Source: Dysgonomonas sp. HDW5A
GTDB lineage: Bacteria > Bacteroidota > Bacteroidia > Bacteroidales > Dysgonomonadaceae
Assembly: GCF_011299555.1 (NCBI RefSeq)
Contig: NZ_CP049857.1
Coordinates: 4,154,001 to 4,218,000 of the forward strand
DNA length: 64,000 nt
Direction of reading: 5' to 3'
Shown here: one piece after another, positions 40,246 through 49,948 of the stretch
Layout: each line of letters begins with the position of its first letter
How positions within the stretch are numbered: the stretch's first letter is position 1
Translations under genes and position numbers: made by a program
The notes under the pieces: model-generated
Databases searched by the model: none
Seen by the model: the letters and a program-made list of their open reading frames with translations, nothing else
What the model was told of the DNA's origin: nothing

Positions 40246-41412
40246 TTATTTAAATAAATTTCTTAACCCATCCATATCAAACCCCAGCGAAAAACGGATT
40301 GTCTGATCCAAAGGATTAGATTCTGCTGCCGAAATTAAATATGCAGCATCGAGTTGGAATACATTCATTTTGAATCCTGCTCCAAATGAAAAATATTTTC
40401 GGTTTCCTTGTCTTTCACTTTCATGAAAATATCCGCCTCTAACCATAAACTGGTTATTGTATGCATACTCCATACCCGCCGACCAGGCTATCTCTTCCAG
40501 CTCTCCTCTAAGTCCATAAGGTGAATCTGTAAATGATGTAAATATTCCACGAATAGGCGACATTTCAGCGACCGCTCGTTGACGTGCCAGAAATACATCC
40601 TCTTTTTCCTCATCTCCTCTTACAGGACGAGATGGTACTAAGAGCTTATTCAGATCCATACTGAATGCCAGTGTATTATATTCGTCCAAAGGATATGTAA
40701 GGGAAGCTCCTAAACGCATATTTGTCGGAATAAAATAACTGTTAGCACCTCCATCCATTGATATTTTAGAGCCAACATTGGATATATTGAAACCCAGTCC
40801 CAGCAAACTTTCGGCAGAACCGATCATTACATACGATTCATTGTATCCGGACAAGTCGGCAGCAAAAGCATTTCCCGGAGTTGTTCCATCATCAACTGAT
40901 GTAGTATAATCTGTGCGAATATACCGCATGGCAACACTACCCGAGAATGTCTGTGTCAGTTTACGTGAATAGGCTACATCAAAAGCCATTTCGTATGGAG
41001 AAACCACTGAACCAAATTGACCATTTAAATCGACTTCAGGTATATCCCCTATCGAAAAATAGCGTATTGAAGCACTTAATGCCTGATTATCTTCATTTCC
41101 AAATTTATAGAAACCCGAAGCGTAAACCATAGCTATATCTTTTACGATTTTGCGTAACCAAGGAGTGTACGACATTGATATTCCTGCCTTAGTTTCGAGA
41201 AATGCATATTTTGCAGGGTTCCAGTGTTGCGAATAGAGGTCGGGCAGAGTAGCTGCTCCAACGTCTCCCATACCTCCTCCTCTTGCATCGGGTGCAATCG
41301 TTAACGATGGAACCGCTGTTATAGGAGGATTGGCCAACTCTTGTGTATATCCTGTAAGTGCACTAATCAGGAAAAGAGCTATAAATAGGTATTTCTTACT
41401 AATTCTTATCAT
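40246..41412 (-). CDS. porV: Type IX secretion outer-membrane protein PorV
   Basis: A 388-residue outer-membrane beta-barrel of the FadL-like PorV (LptO) family, with a signal peptide (to about 23). The family opening ITAVPSLTIAPDARGGGMGDVGAAT is present in two adjoining parts, with SQHWNPAKYAF after it. PorV captures cargo emerging from the Sov translocon and shuttles it to the PorU attachment complex. It is next to porU, as in Porphyromonas gingivalis. A dispersed hairpin element and a TATATTTG box (41471-41478) lie in the 153-base gap upstream. Confidence 0.92.
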   Translation of the reverse strand: MIRISKKYLFIALFLISALTGYTQELANPPITAVPSLTIAPDARGGGMGDVGAATLPDLYSQHWNPAKYAFLETKAGISMSYTPWLRKIVKDIAMVYASGFYKFGNEDNQALSASIRYFSIGDIPEVDLNGQFGSVVSPYEMAFDVAYSRKLTQTFSGSVAMRYIRTDYTTSVDDGTTPGNAFAADLSGYNESYVMIGSAESLLGLGFNISNVGSKISMDGGANSYFIPTNMRLGASLTYPLDEYNTLAFSMDLNKLLVPSRPVRGDEEKEDVFLARQRAVAEMSPIRGIFTSFTDSPYGLRGELEEIAWSAGMEYAYNNQFMVRGGYFHESERQGNRKYFSFGAGFKMNVFQLDAAYLISAAESNPLDQTIRFSLGFDMDGLRNLFK

Positions 41413-41434
41413 AGGTTTAATCTTTGTTTTTGTT

Positions 41435-41470
41435 TAGGTCTCAGACCTTTTTATATTTTAGCAAGTATAA
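41435..41470 (+). repeat. Dispersed hairpin element, copy 4
   Basis: AGGTC-TCA-GACCT (41436-41448) followed by TTTTTATATTTTAGCAAGTATAA in family style, here written in two pieces: a T/A-rich stretch, then GCAAGTATAA. It lies between porU and porV, opposite to them. Confidence 0.75.
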
Positions 41471-41478
41471 CAAATATA
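41471..41478 (-). promoter_or_regulatory. Possible -7 element of porV
   Basis: TATATTTG on the minus strand, 59 bases before the porV start. The nearest TTTG upstream is only 14 bases away, so the -33 element is uncertain. Confidence 0.4.
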
Positions 41479-41565
41479 ATGTGTTGTAACTTCAAACATA
41501 TTACGAAATACTATATTTACTCATAGGTACGTGTACATATTGTAGCATAAAGATAAAACTCTATC

Positions 41566-44500
41566 TTAATGGGTAACAATTAATTTCTGAGATTTTATGG
41601 ATGAAACCCTTCCATTGAGACTTACTTGTGCTGTACAAATATAAACACCCGGATTTAAACGTGAGCCTCCAGAGTCATTTAAATTCCAATTATAGGAATA
41701 TTGTTGCAGATAATCTGCACTTTCTTCATGCACCCACATGAGGGCTCCAGTCAACGAATAAACCGATATCTTCACATCGACATTTGTTCCCGGAGTATTT
41801 GTGTTCAACACAAAATTAGTTTCATTTATTGCTGGATTACCCCATATTTCGAAATTATAGATTGCCGGTCTGAAATCATTACTTATAATAAAATCAATTG
41901 TTTGACTTGCTGAATTATTCCAAACATCCCACACTCTCAACTCTAACGTATGATGTCCTTCGTCTAACTCCGGAAATTGATATCTTATACTTCCTTTTTT
42001 AGTTGAATTTTCATCATTCTCAAAGTAAGGAGTCATATCAATATTTGTTCGATTATTAAGAATAAGTACCATATTGTGCCCTATTCCACTTGATAAATTA
42101 ATTCCGGTGTCGTCCGAAATATCAGCGAAAAAGAGAGGCGTAGGGTTTACATGATCTCCATTTTTAAATTGAGGAGAATTCAAAAACATATTTGAAATAA
42201 CAGGAGGATTAGTTTCTTCGGGCAAATTAGTATTTGTACCCCCTACCGTATAATTATAAAAAGAACCCTGAGCTTTTTTATCTCCATCCTCATTATGGGC
42301 ATAAAAACTCATTTTCCCTTTTCCGCCTGTATATAGAATATCTTTGGGAGCTACAAAGTTAATTTCAAATGTACCTTCTTTAACTTCGACACTACCGGAG
42401 AATAAAGTATTCGTATAATCTTTATAACTCATGGCAATCTCATCACTTAGGCCATCCGGAGTATTTCCTCTTGTTCTAAGAGTCTGCTCCGAATCAAACA
42501 CGATCGATTCGAGCTTGCCATTAAAGTCTGTAACTATATCTCCATTCTGATTAACAATATTTCCCTTGATAATTGTATTATCTAAAGCTTGTATATTAAG
42601 ATCTTTTTCATCAGCAGACAGTCCATTCATTTCAGTAACTTCAACACGATAAGTTTCATCCGGATAATTTAATCTTAATGCAGGATCTCCTAATAATTGG
42701 AACTTCAGCTTATTCATATCCTGCAACATATCTTTCTCCAGTTTAGCATTACGAATTATATCACCCATTCGAGCAGCTTTTCCGTCTTTGGGTTTCAATA
42801 AATGCTTGGTTATATTGTTATTCATAAGAGTATTATCAACAATAAATACAACTCTTACTGTAGAAAACAAAGCAATAGCACCTCCATTAGGATTCAATAA
42901 GGCAACTTCGCCTCCCGAAGTATCATCGGCGTCGAAGCGGCTAAAATCGCAAGTTGCAGTTATCCAAAGAGGTAATCTGTTATTATTCATTGCAGTTATA
43001 TCCGAAAGTTTCAATAAAAACTCATGGGTCCAAGAATCTGTAGCACCATGTCCTATAAAATTCAAAGCCAAAGTCCCTCTATTTATATTATCAAGAACAG
43101 CTTGTGTAGCATCCGGATAACGTGCACCATTAGTGCTTAATACTCTTTCATAAGAATCTTGATAAATACGGTTCAATATAAAATCGGGATGGTTAGTAGC
43201 AGTGTAAGTAGCTAGTTTTTCGGCATCTAACATGTGTCCTCGCTCCGATATAAGAGTGTGATTAGGAGCAATAGCATCATCGGCAATAAATGTTATATTA
43301 TTTTGCCATATTCCTCTATTAGTATTCTCCATATATGCTGTTATTTTGCTTACAGCTATTTGAGCTTCATTTTCGGTTCTCACAGGCAGACGCCCTATAG
43401 AAATATCCAGCTTGTCTAAAGCCAAATCACGACCTTCGCTATCATCCAAAAATCCTAAATAGTCATCAGTTACATAAGAAGCTGTCTCCTGTAAAGACTC
43501 TTCTGTTTGATAAGTCAAAAGCATTGACTTTTTATTTTCAGCAGTCCAATTAGATTGAATAAAGCGATTATCGAATGTGCCCCCTCCAAAAAGGAAAAGA
43601 TATTTAGGCCTGTCTTCTTCGGAAGTACTTCTGTCATAGAACATTTTCACAAATCGACGATACGCAGTTATATCCGGATTACCGGACGAAAACTCATTAT
43701 AAATATCATCCGGACTAACAATTAACGACCTCAAACCTTCCTTTGCATGCAATCCGGCAACTTGCTCAGCATAAGATTTCAAAAACGGTTGAACTATAAT
43801 TATCATATCAGGGCTCGTACTTGCATGAAGGTTTTGATTAGACACTTTACCGACAAGTGTAGGAGAAGGAATTGTTTTAGAAATATCCACTAAAGCATAT
43901 TCATGTATATCAGTATTAGATGCTCCGAAGCTCAGAGTAGTGCCTGATAAGGATGCATCAATTTTTCGAACCGTAGTATTATCCGTAACATCCCATACCA
44001 ACATCGAACTGCTGGCTTCTGAAATATTGAATTGAATATCTCCCCTATTCGTTTTATCACGAAATAAAGTCACTGCACCATATGGTTTTAGCGCTCGTTG
44101 ATAATTTACTCTTATATAATTCAGATAAAGGTTCTGATCGGTGCTCCATCCCTTTGTATAAGTAAGATTCAACGTATTCTTATTTTGTAGATTTGATCTG
44201 ACTATTGTATCATTTATGGTGGTTGCACGCGTATAATATTCATTCGTTACTTCAGTCTTCTGGCTTTTAACCAAACCTCCATTTACAGATACACTAAGCA
44301 TCCCAACCGGTACAGTAACTCTTGATATAAAGTCATATCTTATAGTAGCAGGGGCGGAAGTTACCCCTTCAAGAGGTAGTGTAAAATCCTGAGAAGTTTT
44401 ACTTTTAAAGCTTTCACCAAAGAATTTGCGACCGGTTTCTGCTATATTTACCAGCTCTTTTTCGTGTAAATAATAATCATCGAAAGTATTTACTTTAACA

Positions 44501-45033
44501 GACGCTGCAGAAGAAGCCTGCGTAGCCATGAGTTTAGGCTGATCAGTAGATTCGGTCACAAAATAATAAGCAACCTCATCAGCCTTAGTATCACTATTCT
44601 TAGAATATGGATTTTGTTCGTGTACAAACTCTTTCAGTTTTTCATCATATACCCATTTAATACCTCCACGGGCATAAAACAATATATAATCTCCTTTTCC
44701 AAAATTAGCGGGGTCTTTACTCATCCATATCGAAACCTTAGGAAGATCATCTATATAAGGTTTTGTAAAGTCCTCATCCAGAATCCAGCCTCCATAGCCA
44801 TATATTTTCACATTCTGAGGGTTAGATAAACCCATTTTAGCTAACTCTTCATAAGTCAATTTATACACACCGGTAGCAGGCACCTTTATTTTATACCAGT
44901 TTCCTTGTGATAATACAGAGTTAGCTGCGTATCTACTCCCATCATTATCAACTGCTGATAGTTGAAATAAGGAACAGATACTAAAAAAGAGTAGTGTATA
45001 GAAATATCTTTGCAACAGTTTTTGTCTTAACAT
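41566..45033 (-). CDS. porU: Type IX secretion sortase PorU
   Basis: A 1155-residue exported C25 (gingipain-type) cysteine peptidase that removes the C-terminal signal of type IX cargo and links it to the surface. Signal peptide to about residue 27. The catalytic dyad is visible: H662 in NFIGHGATDSWTHE and C695 in ITATCDFSRFD. The C-terminal 90 residues form a sorting-domain-like beta fold (GNPAINETNF ... GVYICTAQV ... SSIKSQKLIV), as PorU itself carries. Length is normal for the family. porV lies downstream by 153 bases. Confidence 0.95.
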   Translation of the reverse strand: MLRQKLLQRYFYTLLFFSICSLFQLSAVDNDGSRYAANSVLSQGNWYKIKVPATGVYKLTYEELAKMGLSNPQNVKIYGYGGWILDEDFTKPYIDDLPKVSIWMSKDPANFGKGDYILFYARGGIKWVYDEKLKEFVHEQNPYSKNSDTKADEVAYYFVTESTDQPKLMATQASSAASVKVNTFDDYYLHEKELVNIAETGRKFFGESFKSKTSQDFTLPLEGVTSAPATIRYDFISRVTVPVGMLSVSVNGGLVKSQKTEVTNEYYTRATTINDTIVRSNLQNKNTLNLTYTKGWSTDQNLYLNYIRVNYQRALKPYGAVTLFRDKTNRGDIQFNISEASSSMLVWDVTDNTTVRKIDASLSGTTLSFGASNTDIHEYALVDISKTIPSPTLVGKVSNQNLHASTSPDMIIIVQPFLKSYAEQVAGLHAKEGLRSLIVSPDDIYNEFSSGNPDITAYRRFVKMFYDRSTSEEDRPKYLFLFGGGTFDNRFIQSNWTAENKKSMLLTYQTEESLQETASYVTDDYLGFLDDSEGRDLALDKLDISIGRLPVRTENEAQIAVSKITAYMENTNRGIWQNNITFIADDAIAPNHTLISERGHMLDAEKLATYTATNHPDFILNRIYQDSYERVLSTNGARYPDATQAVLDNINRGTLALNFIGHGATDSWTHEFLLKLSDITAMNNNRLPLWITATCDFSRFDADDTSGGEVALLNPNGGAIALFSTVRVVFIVDNTLMNNNITKHLLKPKDGKAARMGDIIRNAKLEKDMLQDMNKLKFQLLGDPALRLNYPDETYRVEVTEMNGLSADEKDLNIQALDNTIIKGNIVNQNGDIVTDFNGKLESIVFDSEQTLRTRGNTPDGLSDEIAMSYKDYTNTLFSGSVEVKEGTFEINFVAPKDILYTGGKGKMSFYAHNEDGDKKAQGSFYNYTVGGTNTNLPEETNPPVISNMFLNSPQFKNGDHVNPTPLFFADISDDTGINLSSGIGHNMVLILNNRTNIDMTPYFENDENSTKKGSIRYQFPELDEGHHTLELRVWDVWNNSASQTIDFIISNDFRPAIYNFEIWGNPAINETNFVLNTNTPGTNVDVKISVYSLTGALMWVHEESADYLQQYSYNWNLNDSGGSRLNPGVYICTAQVSLNGRVSSIKSQKLIVTH

Positions 45034-45040
45034 ATAAATT

Positions 45041-45078
45041 AAGGTCTCTGACCTTTGTTACTTTGGTAAGCATAAATA
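45041..45078 (+). repeat. Dispersed hairpin element, copy 5
   Basis: AAGGTC-TCT-GACCTT (45041-45055) followed by the tail GTTACTTTGGTAAGCATAAA. It lies upstream of porU, opposite to it. Confidence 0.75.
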
Positions 45079-45148
45079 CAATTTATAATTATAATTTTAT
45101 CACTATAAATTATATCTAAGACCTTACTATTACCTATATATATTCTTG

Positions 45149-45772
45149 TTAGCGTACATAAAAATCAAAAAGTTTCTTATTTTCCAAAAAACCCTCCAAG
45201 TGATCGTCTATATCGACACGTCCAACTCCGGCTGGAGTTCCTGTAAATATAATATCGCCAATCTTTAATGTAAAGAAACGGCTCACATAATCTATTATTT
45301 TATCAACTGAATGAATCATATCAGATGAATTTCCTATTTGAACCTGATTACCATTTTTATGCAGCTCAAAATTCAAATTATCCATAGAGCCGGAAAATTC
45401 TTCTTTTGGAATAAACTCACCTATTGCCGCAGAATAGTCAAAACCTTTAGACAGTTCCCAAGGAAGCCCTTTCGATTTTAGCTCCGATTGCAGGTCTCTT
45501 GCCGTAAAATCTATTCCAACAGTCAGTTCATCATAATAGCGGTGAGCAAACCGTTCTGCAATGTTCTTACCCAATCTGTTTATACGGACAACAATTTCCA
45601 ATTCGTAATGAATATCATTCGAAAAATCCGGTATAAAAAAAGGCTTATTATCCTTCAGTAAAGCAGAGTCGGGCTTGATGAAAATAACCGGATTATCGGA
45701 AGTAGCCGAATCGGCTCTTCCCATCTCGCGATTATGTTCCTGATAATTAAGACCTACGCAAATAATCTTCAT
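45149..45772 (-). CDS. Fumarylacetoacetate-hydrolase-family protein
   Basis: A 207-residue cytoplasmic protein of the FAH superfamily. Conserved segments include ICVGLNYQEH near the start, the metal ligands in the HYELEIVVRI segment, and FTGTPAGVGRVDIDDHL near the end. Bacterial short members act as acylpyruvases or oxaloacetate decarboxylase/tautomerases. Which applies here is not visible. A possible -7 element (TATCTTTG) is at 45812-45819. Confidence 0.88.
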   Translation of the reverse strand: MKIICVGLNYQEHNREMGRADSATSDNPVIFIKPDSALLKDNKPFFIPDFSNDIHYELEIVVRINRLGKNIAERFAHRYYDELTVGIDFTARDLQSELKSKGLPWELSKGFDYSAAIGEFIPKEEFSGSMDNLNFELHKNGNQVQIGNSSDMIHSVDKIIDYVSRFFTLKIGDIIFTGTPAGVGRVDIDDHLEGFLENKKLFDFYVR

Positions 45773-45811
45773 TCTTAATGTGTCAAATTACAATACAATA
45801 TACAGAATTCA

Positions 45812-45819
45812 CAAAGATA
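45812..45819 (-). promoter_or_regulatory. Possible -7 element of the FAH-family gene
   Basis: TATCTTTG on the minus strand, 40 bases before the start codon. No TTG at the expected -33 spacing. Confidence 0.35.
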
Positions 45820-45937
45820 AAAATATTTTCATACTAAAATGACGATATTAAAGGATACAACACTTATTATTACACATAAATCCATAAAGAATCAAAAAAA
45901 TAGATACAATTGTATAACTCATATCTACCATTATATC

Positions 45938-45945
45938 TATATTTG
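45938..45945 (+). promoter_or_regulatory. -7 element of pyrE
   Basis: TATATTTG fits TAnnTTTG and is 38 bases before the chosen pyrE ATG. Its position inside the longer possible frame is a reason to prefer the later start. The nearest upstream TTG is 25 bases away, wider than usual. Confidence 0.5.
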
Positions 45946-45982
45946 CACTGCAATTTGTTATATTTATTTTATCCCACAGACT

Positions 45983-46612
45983 ATGAATACTTTGGAAAAA
46001 ATGACAGCAGAAAAGCTGTTGAGAATTAAGGCTATAAAGCTTCAACCATCGAATCCGTTTACATGGGCATCCGGATGGAAGTCTCCCATATATTGCGATA
46101 ACAGAAAACTTTTCTCTTATCCTGCAATCCGTAATTTCGTAAAGATTGAGCTAAGCCGTTTAGCAATGGAATTATACCCCGATGCCGATGCTGTAGCAGG
46201 TGTAGCAACAGGAGCTATAACACCGGGAGCATTAGTTGCCGATTCTTTAGGCTTACCTTTTGTATATGTACGTGCTACTCCAAAAGATCACGGACTGGAA
46301 AATCTTATTGAAGGTGAGTTAAAGCCAAATAGTAAAGTATTGGTTATTGAAGACCTGATCTCAACGGGAGGCAGTAGCCTTAAAGCTGTAGAAGCCATCA
46401 AGAGAGACGGATCGGAAGTTATCGGTATGATTGCCATATTTAACTATGGTTTACCTATTTCAAAAGAAAATTTCACTAAAGCAGGTGTAGAGCTTACAAC
46501 TCTTACTAATTACGATGCAGTATTAGGTGAAGCGTTGAGAATCGATTATATAGACGAATCGGAACTCGAAACACTTCAAGAGTGGAAAAAAGATCCTGCA
46601 AACTGGAAATAA
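45983..46612 (+). CDS. pyrE: Orotate phosphoribosyltransferase
   Basis: A 209-residue enzyme that joins orotate to PRPP, giving OMP in pyrimidine synthesis. The PRPP-binding motif VLVIEDLISTGGSS and the catalytic-loop region RATPKDHGLENLIEG are present. The frame is open back to 45839, but I chose ATG 45983: the extra 48 residues are low-complexity, do not belong to the family, and a promoter element lies within them. A dispersed hairpin element begins inside the stop codon. The SRPBCC gene follows. Confidence 0.96.
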   Translation: MNTLEKMTAEKLLRIKAIKLQPSNPFTWASGWKSPIYCDNRKLFSYPAIRNFVKIELSRLAMELYPDADAVAGVATGAITPGALVADSLGLPFVYVRATPKDHGLENLIEGELKPNSKVLVIEDLISTGGSSLKAVEAIKRDGSEVIGMIAIFNYGLPISKENFTKAGVELTTLTNYDAVLGEALRIDYIDESELETLQEWKKDPANWK

Positions 46613-46650
46613 GGTCTCAGACCTTTTTTGCATTACTTTGGCAAGGACGA
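46610..46650 (+). repeat. Dispersed hairpin element, copy 6
   Basis: TAAGGTC-TCA-GACCTT starts with the pyrE stop codon (46610-46612) and is followed by TTTTGCATTACTTTGGCAAG. One of the best-preserved copies. Confidence 0.78.
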
Positions 46651-46705
46651 CAACAACCTGTGAAAGTATAGTACTAAATACTTTTATTTACTTAATATCG
46701 TAAAA

Positions 46706-47134
46706 ATGGCGGAATATATCAGCGATATAAAAACAATACCTTATTCGGATCAGGATATTTTTTCGGTTTTATCAGACCTGAGAAAATTAGACCTGATTAA
46801 AGATAAAATACCTCAGGACAAAATCAAAGATTTCTCATATGATCAGGATTCCTGTACAGTTACTGTAGATCCGATTGGAAAAGTTAGATTTGTTATTGTA
46901 GAGCGTGAACCTAATTCTACAATTAAATTTGAGGCCGAACAACTTCCTTTCAAGTTGAATTTATGGATTCAATTAAAACAATCAGCCACAGAAGAAACTA
47001 AAATGAAGCTGACCGTAAAAGCCGATATAAATGCTTTCTTGAAACCCATGATATCAAAACCGTTACAAAACGGACTGGATAAAATGGCCGAGACATTAGC
47101 CACCATACCTTATGGTGATTTAGCTGAAAAGTAA
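46706..47134 (+). CDS. SRPBCC (START-like) domain protein
   Basis: A 142-residue cytoplasmic protein with the helix-grip pattern of SRPBCC proteins: an N-terminal strand and helix (SDQDIFSVLSDLRKLDLI), a sheet of alternating hydrophobics and a long C-terminal helix (LQNGLDKMAETLATI). Such proteins bind small hydrophobic ligands. No substrate can be inferred. It lies between pyrE and argH, each separated by a dispersed hairpin element. Confidence 0.75.
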   Translation: MAEYISDIKTIPYSDQDIFSVLSDLRKLDLIKDKIPQDKIKDFSYDQDSCTVTVDPIGKVRFVIVEREPNSTIKFEAEQLPFKLNLWIQLKQSATEETKMKLTVKADINAFLKPMISKPLQNGLDKMAETLATIPYGDLAEK

Positions 47135-47170
47135 GGGTCTCAGACCCTTTTGTTGTTTTGGGAATACTGA
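47132..47170 (+). repeat. Dispersed hairpin element, copy 7
   Basis: TAAGGGTC-TCA-GACCCTT begins with the stop codon of the SRPBCC gene (47132-47134). Both arms carry a matching G/C change relative to other copies, so pairing is kept. Confidence 0.75.
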
Positions 47171-47215
47171 GAATAAATAGTTGAAATTGCTTAATTAATT
47201 AAGGAAAGCTAACGA

Positions 47216-48556
47216 ATGAAACTTTGGCAAAAAAATACACTGGTTAATAAAGATATAGAAGAGTATACGGTTGGTCACGATAGAGAAATGGATTTATATC
47301 TAGCCAAACATGATGTAATGGGCTCGATGGCCCACATAACCATGCTCGAATCAATCGGATTACTTGCAAAAGAAGAATTATCTATTCTTCTTAAAGAACT
47401 CAAATCAATATATAATACCATAGAAGAAGGTCATTTTACAATAGAAAATGATGTAGAAGATGTTCACTCTCAAATAGAATTAATGCTTACCCGTAAATTG
47501 GGTGATGTTGGTAAAAAAATTCACAGTGGTCGTTCGAGAAACGATCAGGTATTGGTTGATCTAAAACTTTTCACTAGAGAACAGATTAAAATTGTCGTAG
47601 AATCAGTATCAGGTCTTATTGATGTACTTTTACAGCAAAGCGAAAAGTATAAAAATGTCCTTATACCCGGTTATACTCACTTGCAAATAGCAATGCCATC
47701 GTCATTCGGATTATGGTTTGGAGCTTATGCCGAAAGCCTTGTTGATGACTTACAGTTACTTTTGGCTGCATTTAAAATCTGTAACCGCAATCCTTTAGGA
47801 TCTGCCGCCGGATATGGTTCTTCATTCCCATTAAACAGACAACTAACAACAGATTTATTAGGATTCGATTCTATGAATTATAATGTTGTATATGCTCAAA
47901 TGGGAAGAGGTAAGATGGAACGCACTGTAGGCTTTGCCATCGCAGGCATAGCCGCAACTCTATCTAAACTATCTTTTGATGCATGTATGTATAATAGTCA
48001 GAACTTTGGTTTTATAAAGTTGCCGGATGAATATACTACAGGATCAAGTATCATGCCACATAAGAAGAATCCCGATGTATTTGAATTGTCCCGTGCTAAA
48101 TGTAATAAATTACAAGCTCTGCCAACAGAAATTACTTTGATTACTAATAATCTTCCGTCAGGCTACTTTAGAGACATGCAACTTATCAAAGAAATTTTCT
48201 TGCCTTCTTTTGATGAGCTAAACAACTGCATTTCTATGATTGGTCGTATGATAGGTGAAATTAAAGTAAACGAAGAGGTTATAAATGATGATAAATACAC
48301 CTATATATTTAGTGTAGAAGAAGTAAACCGTCTAGTATTGGAAGGAATGCCCTTCAGAGATGCTTATAAAAAAGTAGGTATGGACATCGAAAACGGTAAA
48401 TTCTCACACAACCGACAAGTGAATCATACACACGAAGGAAGTATCGGAAATTTATGCAATGAGCAAATAGAATTACTAAAACAAAATATAATAGATCAGT
48501 TTGATTTTGCCTCTATAGAAACTGCAGAATCGAAATTACTAAACTCAGCAAACTAA
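47216..48556 (+). CDS. argH: Argininosuccinate lyase
   Basis: A 446-residue enzyme that splits argininosuccinate into arginine and fumarate, the last step of arginine synthesis. The fumarase-superfamily signature GSSIMPHKKNPD is intact, as are HSGRSRNDQV and the TPGYTHLQ-like segment (IPGYTHLQIAMP). Length is slightly short but normal for Bacteroidota. It is followed by a degenerate dispersed hairpin and then serB. Confidence 0.96.
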   Translation: MKLWQKNTLVNKDIEEYTVGHDREMDLYLAKHDVMGSMAHITMLESIGLLAKEELSILLKELKSIYNTIEEGHFTIENDVEDVHSQIELMLTRKLGDVGKKIHSGRSRNDQVLVDLKLFTREQIKIVVESVSGLIDVLLQQSEKYKNVLIPGYTHLQIAMPSSFGLWFGAYAESLVDDLQLLLAAFKICNRNPLGSAAGYGSSFPLNRQLTTDLLGFDSMNYNVVYAQMGRGKMERTVGFAIAGIAATLSKLSFDACMYNSQNFGFIKLPDEYTTGSSIMPHKKNPDVFELSRAKCNKLQALPTEITLITNNLPSGYFRDMQLIKEIFLPSFDELNNCISMIGRMIGEIKVNEEVINDDKYTYIFSVEEVNRLVLEGMPFRDAYKKVGMDIENGKFSHNRQVNHTHEGSIGNLCNEQIELLKQNIIDQFDFASIETAESKLLNSAN

Positions 48557-48590
48557 GGTCTCTGACTTTTTATTGCTTCGAAAAGTATAA
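48554..48590 (+). repeat. Dispersed hairpin element, copy 8
   Basis: TAAGGTC-TCT-GACTTT begins with the argH stop codon (48554-48556). One arm position is mismatched; the tail AAAAGTATAAA is recognisable. Confidence 0.65.
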
Positions 48591-48654
48591 AATCAAAACT
48601 GGATATCTTTTTAGACTGTAGTATTAAAGAATTGAAACTACTTAAAATTTAAGA

Positions 48655-49878
48655 ATGGAGGATACTGAAATAATTTTAGTTCGCATATCAGGACAAGATC
48701 GTCCGGGTGTGACCACTGCTTTAACAGCCATATTAGGACATTACAATGCCACTATACTTGATCTTGGACAGGCAAACATACATCATTCGCTATCGTTAGC
48801 AATTATGTTTGAGTCTCAAACCGAAAAATCAGGTTATATCCTCAAAGATTTACTATTTAAGGCTGACGAATTAGGTGTCAATGTCAGATTCTCCCATCTA
48901 AGCAAAGAAGCTTATTCCACTTGGGTAAATCTTCAAGGAAAGAATCGTTATACTGTTACTATTTTGGGACGTGAGCTAAATGCAACACATATATCCATAG
49001 TAACACAAGTATTGCTAGATAATAAACTCAACATTGAGAAAATTACTCGTCTGACTTCTCGCATTCCCTTAAATAAAAAAGATAGAATCGGTCGGTCGTG
49101 TATAGAATTATCAGTTCGTGGAACTATCGAACATTTTAAAGAACTGCAAAAAACATTCCTTACTCTTTCTGCAAAATACCAGATTGATATTGCTTTCCAA
49201 GAAGAAAGTATGTATCGTCGTATGCGTCGTTTGATTTGTTTTGATATGGATTCAACTCTTATCCAGACTGAGGTTATAGATGAACTTGCCGATCGTGCAG
49301 GAGTAGGAGAAGAAGTTAGGGCTATTACTGAAGCTGCTATGAGAGGCGAAATAGACTTTTCCGAAAGCTTCAAAAGAAGAGTTAGCCTACTCAAAGGTTT
49401 AGATGAATCGGTTATGAAAGAGATTGCCGAAAATCTGCCGATAACAGAAGGAATGACCCGATTAGTACGTATTTTGAAAAAGAGTGGATATAAAATAGCC
49501 ATTCTTTCGGGTGGATTTACTTATTTTGGTAATCACTTAAAAGAAAAATACGGATTTGATTATGTATATGCCAACGAACTGGAAATTGAAGACGGTAAAC
49601 TTACCGGAAAACATGTTGGAGATATTGTAGATGGCAAACGCAAAGCAGAGTTGTTACGTTTAATTGCTCAGGTCGAAAAAGTAGATTTGAAACAAACTGT
49701 AGCCGTAGGTGATGGAGCGAACGATCTACAAATGTTGGCTACTGCAGGACTAGGAATTGCATTTCATGCAAAACCTAAAGTCAAAGAGAATGCACAACAG
49801 TCTCTTTCTACTGTAGGACTCGATGGGATTTTATATTTCTTGGGGTATAGAGACTCGATGCTCGAAGGAGATTATTAA
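48655..49878 (+). CDS. serB: Phosphoserine phosphatase with N-terminal ACT domains
   Basis: A 407-residue enzyme catalysing the last step of serine synthesis, phosphoserine to serine. Two ACT-like regulatory segments fill the N-terminus (about 5-80 and 98-180), followed by a HAD domain with D197-M-D199-S-T201 (nucleophile and acid/base), ILSGGFTYFG, and the C-terminal AVGDGANDLQML metal site. The double-ACT form is common in Bacteroidota and suggests feedback control by serine. The gene ends in a hairpin shared with the convergent lyase gene. Confidence 0.96.
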   Translation: MEDTEIILVRISGQDRPGVTTALTAILGHYNATILDLGQANIHHSLSLAIMFESQTEKSGYILKDLLFKADELGVNVRFSHLSKEAYSTWVNLQGKNRYTVTILGRELNATHISIVTQVLLDNKLNIEKITRLTSRIPLNKKDRIGRSCIELSVRGTIEHFKELQKTFLTLSAKYQIDIAFQEESMYRRMRRLICFDMDSTLIQTEVIDELADRAGVGEEVRAITEAAMRGEIDFSESFKRRVSLLKGLDESVMKEIAENLPITEGMTRLVRILKKSGYKIAILSGGFTYFGNHLKEKYGFDYVYANELEIEDGKLTGKHVGDIVDGKRKAELLRLIAQVEKVDLKQTVAVGDGANDLQMLATAGLGIAFHAKPKVKENAQQSLSTVGLDGILYFLGYRDSMLEGDY

Positions 49879-49893
49879 AAAATATAATAATAT

Positions 49894-49935
49894 AAACAGT
49901 AAAGTCCCGGAGATTTCCGAGACTTTGCTGTTTTA
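49894..49935. terminator. Bidirectional terminator between serB and the PL8 gene
   Basis: A long stem AAACAG-T-AAAGTC...GACTTT-G-CTGTTT with an inner CGGA/TCCG pairing lies between the two convergent genes. It is flanked by T-rich sequence on one side and A-rich on the other, so it can work for both. Confidence 0.75.
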
Positions 49936-49948
49936 TAAAAGATGGGTT

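Noticed and set aside
45839-45982. Longer N-terminus of PyrE (48 extra residues)
   Set aside because: The added segment is not part of the family, is rich in Ile/Tyr/Thr by AT bias, and contains a TATATTTG promoter box.
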